Positions 6,464 to 9,586 of a stretch of 9,586 nt of DNA are shown here, piece after piece. Each line of letters opens with the position of its first letter. Position 1 is the stretch's first letter. A program made the translations under genes and the position numbers. The notes under the pieces are model-generated. The model was not told the origin of the DNA and made no database searches. It saw only the letters and a program-made list of their open reading frames with translations. Source of the stretch: Verrucomicrobiales bacterium. Lineage in GTDB: Bacteria > Verrucomicrobiota > Verrucomicrobiae > Limisphaerales > UBA9464. The stretch spans positions 1 through 9,586 of the forward strand of contig SXXZ01000184.1 of the NCBI GenBank assembly GCA_005789375.1. The letters run 5' to 3'.

Positions 6464-7819
6464 TTACTCCAACGGAGCCACTTCTGCGCCCGCCGGAACC
6501 TTGTCTGAGGGGACGAGCATCCAGACCGCTCCGCGTTCATTCTGCGCCGGATCGGCCGGACCACCGTAGTTGGCCTTCGCGTCGGTCACGTAAAGAGTGC
6601 CGTCGGAACCCTGTCCGCCACCGGTGAACATCAGCTTGGTGTTGAGCAGTTCCTGCATTTGCCATTTGCCCTGGGCGTCGCGAGCCGTGCCCCAGAGCTT
6701 GCCAGAGCCCCAATCTCCGAAGAAGTAGGTGCCATCCATCTGAGGGTACTTGGAGCCCCGGTAGATACCGAAGCCGATGACGCAGTTGCCTTGGTCGACG
6801 TGGCTGTATTCGCAAATGGGGGCCTCACCCACGCGCGGGGCATCCTTGACCGCATCCAGGTCCGGCTTGCCGCTGGCATCCAGGGGCAGGGGGAACGGAT
6901 GGGTGCCGCACATAAACTTCCAACCATAGTTTACGCCCGCCTTGCCATGGGGCTCGAAGTTGACCTCTTCGTAGTGATTCTGGCCGATGTCGGCGATGTA
7001 CATGTCGCCGTTTTTCGGGTCGAACTGGAAGCTCCACGGATTGCGTAGGCCATAGCTCCAGATCTCCGGCTTGGCGTTCGGGTGAATCTTGTTGAAGGCC
7101 TCCTCGGTCACACCGAAGAGCTTCATTTGCGAGGCGGGCGTGATGAACGGATTGTCTTTCGGAATGGAATAACCGCGGTCCGGTTGGGACGGGTTGACAT
7201 CGATGCGAAGGATCTTCGCCAGCCAGGTGCTCAGGTCTTGGCCAGCACCCAGCACATCCCCTTCCCAACCGCCGTCGCCGCTACCGATGTACAGGTAGCC
7301 ATCGGGGCCGAAGGCGATTTCGCCGCCGTTGTGATTGGCATAGGGGCGAGGCATTTGGAACACCACCCGAGCGGACTCGGGATCGGCCTTGTCGGGGTTG
7401 GTTTTGGAGACCTGATACTCAACGATAAATCCGGCGCCATTGAACCACATGTCGGAGTAATGGACGTAAAACTTGCCGTTTTCGGCGAATTTCGGATGAA
7501 ACTCGAGGTCGTAGAGCCCTTGTTCGAGGAAGGAGCTGACCACCGTCTCATGGATGTCGAGGAAGGGCTTGTCCTGAACTTTGCCGTTCTTGATGAGTCG
7601 GACGATGCCGGTTCGCTCGCAGACAAACAGGCGGTTGTTGTCGCCGGGGGCCAGAGAGACACGGACCGGGTCCACGAAGCCGCCAGCGACCTTGACTAGG
7701 GACACCTTGACGGGCTTGGGGAGTTTGCCGCCGGAGAGGGCGGTGTTGTGCTTGGGTTCAGCAGCCATCGTGGTCAGCGATAGCGCGGAGGCAAGTAGGA
7801 GTGGGGTGAGGATTTTCAT
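6464..7819 (-). CDS. Secreted PQQ-dependent sugar dehydrogenase (GSDH beta-propeller)
   Basis: Soluble glucose/sorbosone dehydrogenase-type quinoprotein (PF07995 family), probably oxidising a sugar or other alcohol in the periplasm and passing electrons to a carrier or quinone. The 451 residues start with a signal peptide (MKILTPLLLASALSLTTMAA). The six-bladed propeller motifs are clear: VRVSLAPGDNNRLFVCERTG (52-71), EQGLYDLEFHP (99-109) and ANHNGGEIAFGPDGYLYIGSG (161-181). His163 is the likely catalytic base, aligned with the His of soluble glucose dehydrogenase. EIWSYGLRNPWSFQFDP (252-268) places Arg259 at a PQQ-contacting position. YIADIGQNHYEEVN and GVNYGWKFMCGTHPFP follow, then YFFGDWGSGKLWG. 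There is no fused cytochrome c domain. The ATG at 7819 fits the signal peptide; 103 upstream in-frame codons overlap the preceding genes and are rejected. It ends before a strong terminator. The substrate is unknown. Confidence 0.9.
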   Translation of the reverse strand: MKILTPLLLASALSLTTMAAEPKHNTALSGGKLPKPVKVSLVKVAGGFVDPVRVSLAPGDNNRLFVCERTGIVRLIKNGKVQDKPFLDIHETVVSSFLEQGLYDLEFHPKFAENGKFYVHYSDMWFNGAGFIVEYQVSKTNPDKADPESARVVFQMPRPYANHNGGEIAFGPDGYLYIGSGDGGWEGDVLGAGQDLSTWLAKILRIDVNPSQPDRGYSIPKDNPFITPASQMKLFGVTEEAFNKIHPNAKPEIWSYGLRNPWSFQFDPKNGDMYIADIGQNHYEEVNFEPHGKAGVNYGWKFMCGTHPFPLPLDASGKPDLDAVKDAPRVGEAPICEYSHVDQGNCVIGFGIYRGSKYPQMDGTYFFGDWGSGKLWGTARDAQGKWQMQELLNTKLMFTGGGQGSDGTLYVTDAKANYGGPADPAQNERGAVWMLVPSDKVPAGAEVAPLE

Positions 7820-7874
7820 CGGTGAGTGTGTGATCCTGGGTTGATGAGTGAGGTTTGAGAAAGGGGCTACGAGC

Positions 7875-8048
7875 TTACGGTTTAGCGGGTGTGGGCGAGT
7901 TTGTATGGATTGTTGATCCGGCCTGAATGGGCTTGAGCGGTGCACCCGTCGTGAAGAGTGGCATCGACTTTTGTATCGATCGGGCGACACCCCAAGAGAG
8001 CGGTGTGAGCACCAGAATCCAGGTGACGATGAACAAGAGACGTTGCAT
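7875..8048 (-). CDS. MFS (OFA-type) transporter small subunit-like membrane protein
   Basis: A 57-codon gene starting ATG at 8048 and ending TAA at 7877-7875. It has one predicted transmembrane helix at the N-terminus (MQRLLFIVTWILVLTPLSWG), then VARSIQKSMPLF and a Pro/Thr-rich polar tail ending SPTPAKP. The pattern W-x(5)-PL-x-WGV-x(9)-LF is what I recall from the short proteins annotated as MFS transporter small subunit. Those are encoded directly downstream of oxalate/formate-antiporter (OFA) family genes. The context fits exactly: it starts 12 bp after the stop of an OFA-type transporter. The tail after LF is longer than I expect (about 25 residues). Its role is inferred to be assembly or stability of the transporter. 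No Shine-Dalgarno is visible, so coupling to the upstream gene is likely. Confidence 0.75.
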   Translation of the reverse strand: MQRLLFIVTWILVLTPLSWGVARSIQKSMPLFTTGAPLKPIQAGSTIHTNSPTPAKP

Positions 8049-8060
8049 GACGTTCGAAAC

Positions 8061-9419
8061 TCAAGAGTGGGTCGCCAGATGATGCTTTGGATGCACCGGC
8101 CGCACCAGCAAGTTGGCGATAAGTCCAATGAGCAGCAGGCCGCACATCAGGTACAGCGTGCTGTTGTAGGCTTCGGCCGCTGGCACTCCGGCCTTCTTCT
8201 TCGCGGTGGAGATGTAGTTGATGAGTTGAGGGCCGACGATGGCGGCGAGTGACCAGGCCGTGATCAGGCGGCCATGGATGGCTCCCACCTGATGGGTTCC
8301 GAAGAGGTCTCGGAGATAGGCCGGGATGGTGGCAAAGCCACCGCCGTACATGGAGATGATGAGTGCTGTGACGACCACGAAGAGGGAACGGTTTCCGATC
8401 TTCTGAGTCCACGGAACGAGCGAATACAGCAGTGCGCCGAGTAAAAAATAGATCGCGAACACAGTGCGTCGGCCGGTGAGGTCGGAGACTGAGGACCACA
8501 AGAAGCGGCCTCCCATGTTAAAGATCGACAGCAAACCGGCGAACCCGCCGCCCACCGCGGCGCTGACGCCGAACAAGTCCTGACACATCAGTGAGGCTTG
8601 GCCGAGGATGCCGATGCCCGCGCTGACGTTCATGCACAGGACAATCCACAGCAGCCAGAACTGGGATGTCTTCCAGGCTGTGTCCACCGAGACGGCCTTA
8701 CCGGGTCCGGCCTTGGATCCGGTGGCGGCCGGTTGCCAACCCTCGGGCTTCCAGTCGGCCGAGGGCACCCGGACGAGCCAGGCTCCAAAAAGCATCCATG
8801 CCGCGTAAAGTCCGGCCATAGTGAAGAACGTGGAAGCGACACCCGGGTCGGTGGCCGTCTTGAAGAACGACATCAACGTAACGCCCAGAGGCGCACCGAT
8901 GAGCGCGCCGCCACCGAAACCCATGATAGCCATTCCGGTGGCCATTCCGGGTCGATCCGGAAACCACTTCATCAGCGTGGACACCGGGGCGATGTAGCCA
9001 AGCCCCAGCCCGATACCGCCAATCACGCCGTACCCCTAGTAGATCAGCCACAGCCAGTGCAGCCACACCCCGATGGCTGACAAGACCAGGCCCGAGCAGA
9101 AGCATAGGGCGCTGGCGACCATCGTCTTGCGCGGGCCACTGCGCTCGACCCACTTGCCGAACACCGCCGCCGACAGTCCGAGCAGGACCAGGGCGATGGA
9201 GTAAATCCAGCCGATCTGCGGGATGGTCCAATCGCGGGCCGAGTCGTGGGCGGCTCCACCGAGGAGCCGGCTCAGTGGTTCATTGAAGACGCTGAACCCG
9301 TAGACCTCGCCGATGCACATATGCACAGCGATCGCCGCCGGCGGCACCAGCCACCGGGAAAATCCAGGACCCGCCACGGTGGCCTCGCGGGAAAGAAAAT
9401 GGGGCGAGAAAACGCTCAT
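8061..9419 (-). pseudogene. OFA-family MFS transporter interrupted by an in-frame amber codon
   Basis: Twelve-helix major facilitator of the oxalate/formate antiporter (OFA) family, an inner-membrane carrier for small organic anions. The reading frame is continuous over about 452 codons except for one TAG at codon 128. Before it come RWLVPPAAIAVHMCIGEVYG (TM1), the TM2-TM3 loop motif GKWVERSGPRKTM and LHWLWLIY. After it, in the same frame, come GYGVIGGIGLGLGYIAPVST, KWFPDRPGMATGMAIMGFGG, LLSIFNMGGRFLW, MYGGGFATIPAYLRDLFGT, VGAIHGRLITAWS and LLVRPVHPKHH. All are characteristic and intact. Homologues have a coding residue, often Leu, between LLY and GYG. I chose the ATG at 9419; ATG 9443 and GTG 9539 are alternatives in frame. 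It is either a very recent pseudogene, an amber-suppressed gene or a base-call error. A GTG at 9026 could in theory restart translation but would lose TM1-TM3. Confidence 0.82.
9036..9038 (-). other. In-frame TAG (amber) codon inside the MFS transporter gene
   Basis: CTA on the plus strand reads TAG on the minus strand, between the codons for LWLIY and GYGVIGG. It sits at the TM3/TM4 junction. The frame is the same on both sides, so no indel is needed. A TTG (Leu) to TAG change needs one base. All complete intact genes in this window end in TGA or TAA, never TAG. Confidence 0.9.
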
Positions 9420-9586
9420 GGGGTCGGACGGGAGTCTGAACATTGAGCGCCCATCTGGTCTTGTAGCCAAGTCAGAAAGCAAAACCTCGCGCTGATCGTT
9501 TGCCGGCGGTTGTTCAGCGCCCACCATTTGGCAGCACACGGATGGTCAGTGCCGACGGATCCCCTGGGGTGCGGTGCACCTGGTGC
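9420..9586. other. Region upstream of the transporter gene; no gene called
   Basis: These 167 bases lie 5' of the chosen transporter start. The transporter frame stays open upstream (alternative starts at 9443 and 9539), but its translation there has no family similarity that I recognise. I see no convincing promoter. The right end has GGTGC-type short repeats and a GGTGCACC palindrome near 9577-9579. The region may contain the operon promoter, but I cannot place it. Confidence 0.4.

Noticed and set aside
7820..8128. N-terminal extension of the PQQ dehydrogenase reading frame to 8128
   Set aside because: It covers the small-subunit gene and the end of the transporter gene in another frame, and its residues (Ser/Arg/Cys-rich) look like shadow translation. 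The ATG at 7819 starts a good signal peptide.
7882..8499. 205-codon open frame on the minus strand
   Set aside because: It is His/Arg/Ser-rich shadow translation overlapping the strongly conserved transporter C-terminal half.
8061..9026. Independent transporter gene starting at GTG 9026
   Set aside because: It would begin inside TM4 and lack TM1-TM3. The upstream half in the same frame carries the missing helices, so the two pieces are one interrupted gene.
1..9586. CRISPR arrays, tRNA/rRNA genes, insertion sequences or phage genes
   Set aside because: I saw no spaced direct repeats, no tRNA-like cloverleaf, no transposase motifs and no terminal inverted repeats flanking any gene.

Overview
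The window is a gene-dense stretch (no gap above about 200 bases) in which every supported gene lies on the minus strand, so it reads from the right end to the left. No organism label is given. The mix of a DUF1080 (3-keto-disaccharide hydrolase-like) secreted protein, a secreted PQQ-type sugar dehydrogenase, a sulfocyanin-like cupredoxin and a TPR/coiled-coil protein of a type I associate with the PVC superphylum, plus moderately GC-rich codon use, suggests a Verrucomicrobiota-like bacterium. This is an inference of moderate confidence. None of the start codons in the window is preceded by a clear Shine-Dalgarno sequence.

Right part (about 9586 to 6385): an OFA-family MFS transporter gene, interrupted by one in-frame amber codon, is followed after 12 bp by a 57-codon gene matching the small membrane partner of such transporters. 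After another 55 bp comes a secreted PQQ-dependent sugar dehydrogenase (GSDH beta-propeller). This block ends in a textbook intrinsic terminator, with a 14-bp perfect GC-rich stem, a 4-nt loop and a T6 tract.

Middle part (6351 to 3985): a secreted sulfocyanin-like blue-copper protein begins only 33 bp after the terminator. Its stop codon overlaps the start of ribF (FAD synthetase/riboflavin kinase) in a TGATG junction. After a 148-bp gap follows a secreted DUF1080 protein.

Left part (3883 to 1): a secreted TPR-like/coiled-coil protein of unknown role, then the housekeeping genes ubiE/menG (menaquinone methyltransferase), aroQ (type II dehydroquinase), accB (biotin carboxyl carrier protein) and the start of accC (biotin carboxylase), which runs off the left edge. 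A perfect 10-bp hairpin sits between accB and accC, and a dyad overlapping a possible promoter sits between aroQ and accB.

Functionally, the right and middle parts look like an envelope sugar-oxidation set: solute transporter, periplasmic quinoprotein dehydrogenase, periplasmic copper electron carrier and a 3-keto-sugar hydrolase-like enzyme. The left part is core metabolism (quinone, shikimate and fatty-acid pathways). The most notable observations are the His in place of the expected axial Met in the cupredoxin, the amber codon in the transporter, the unannotated-size transporter partner, and the cupredoxin gene placed right behind a strong terminator.
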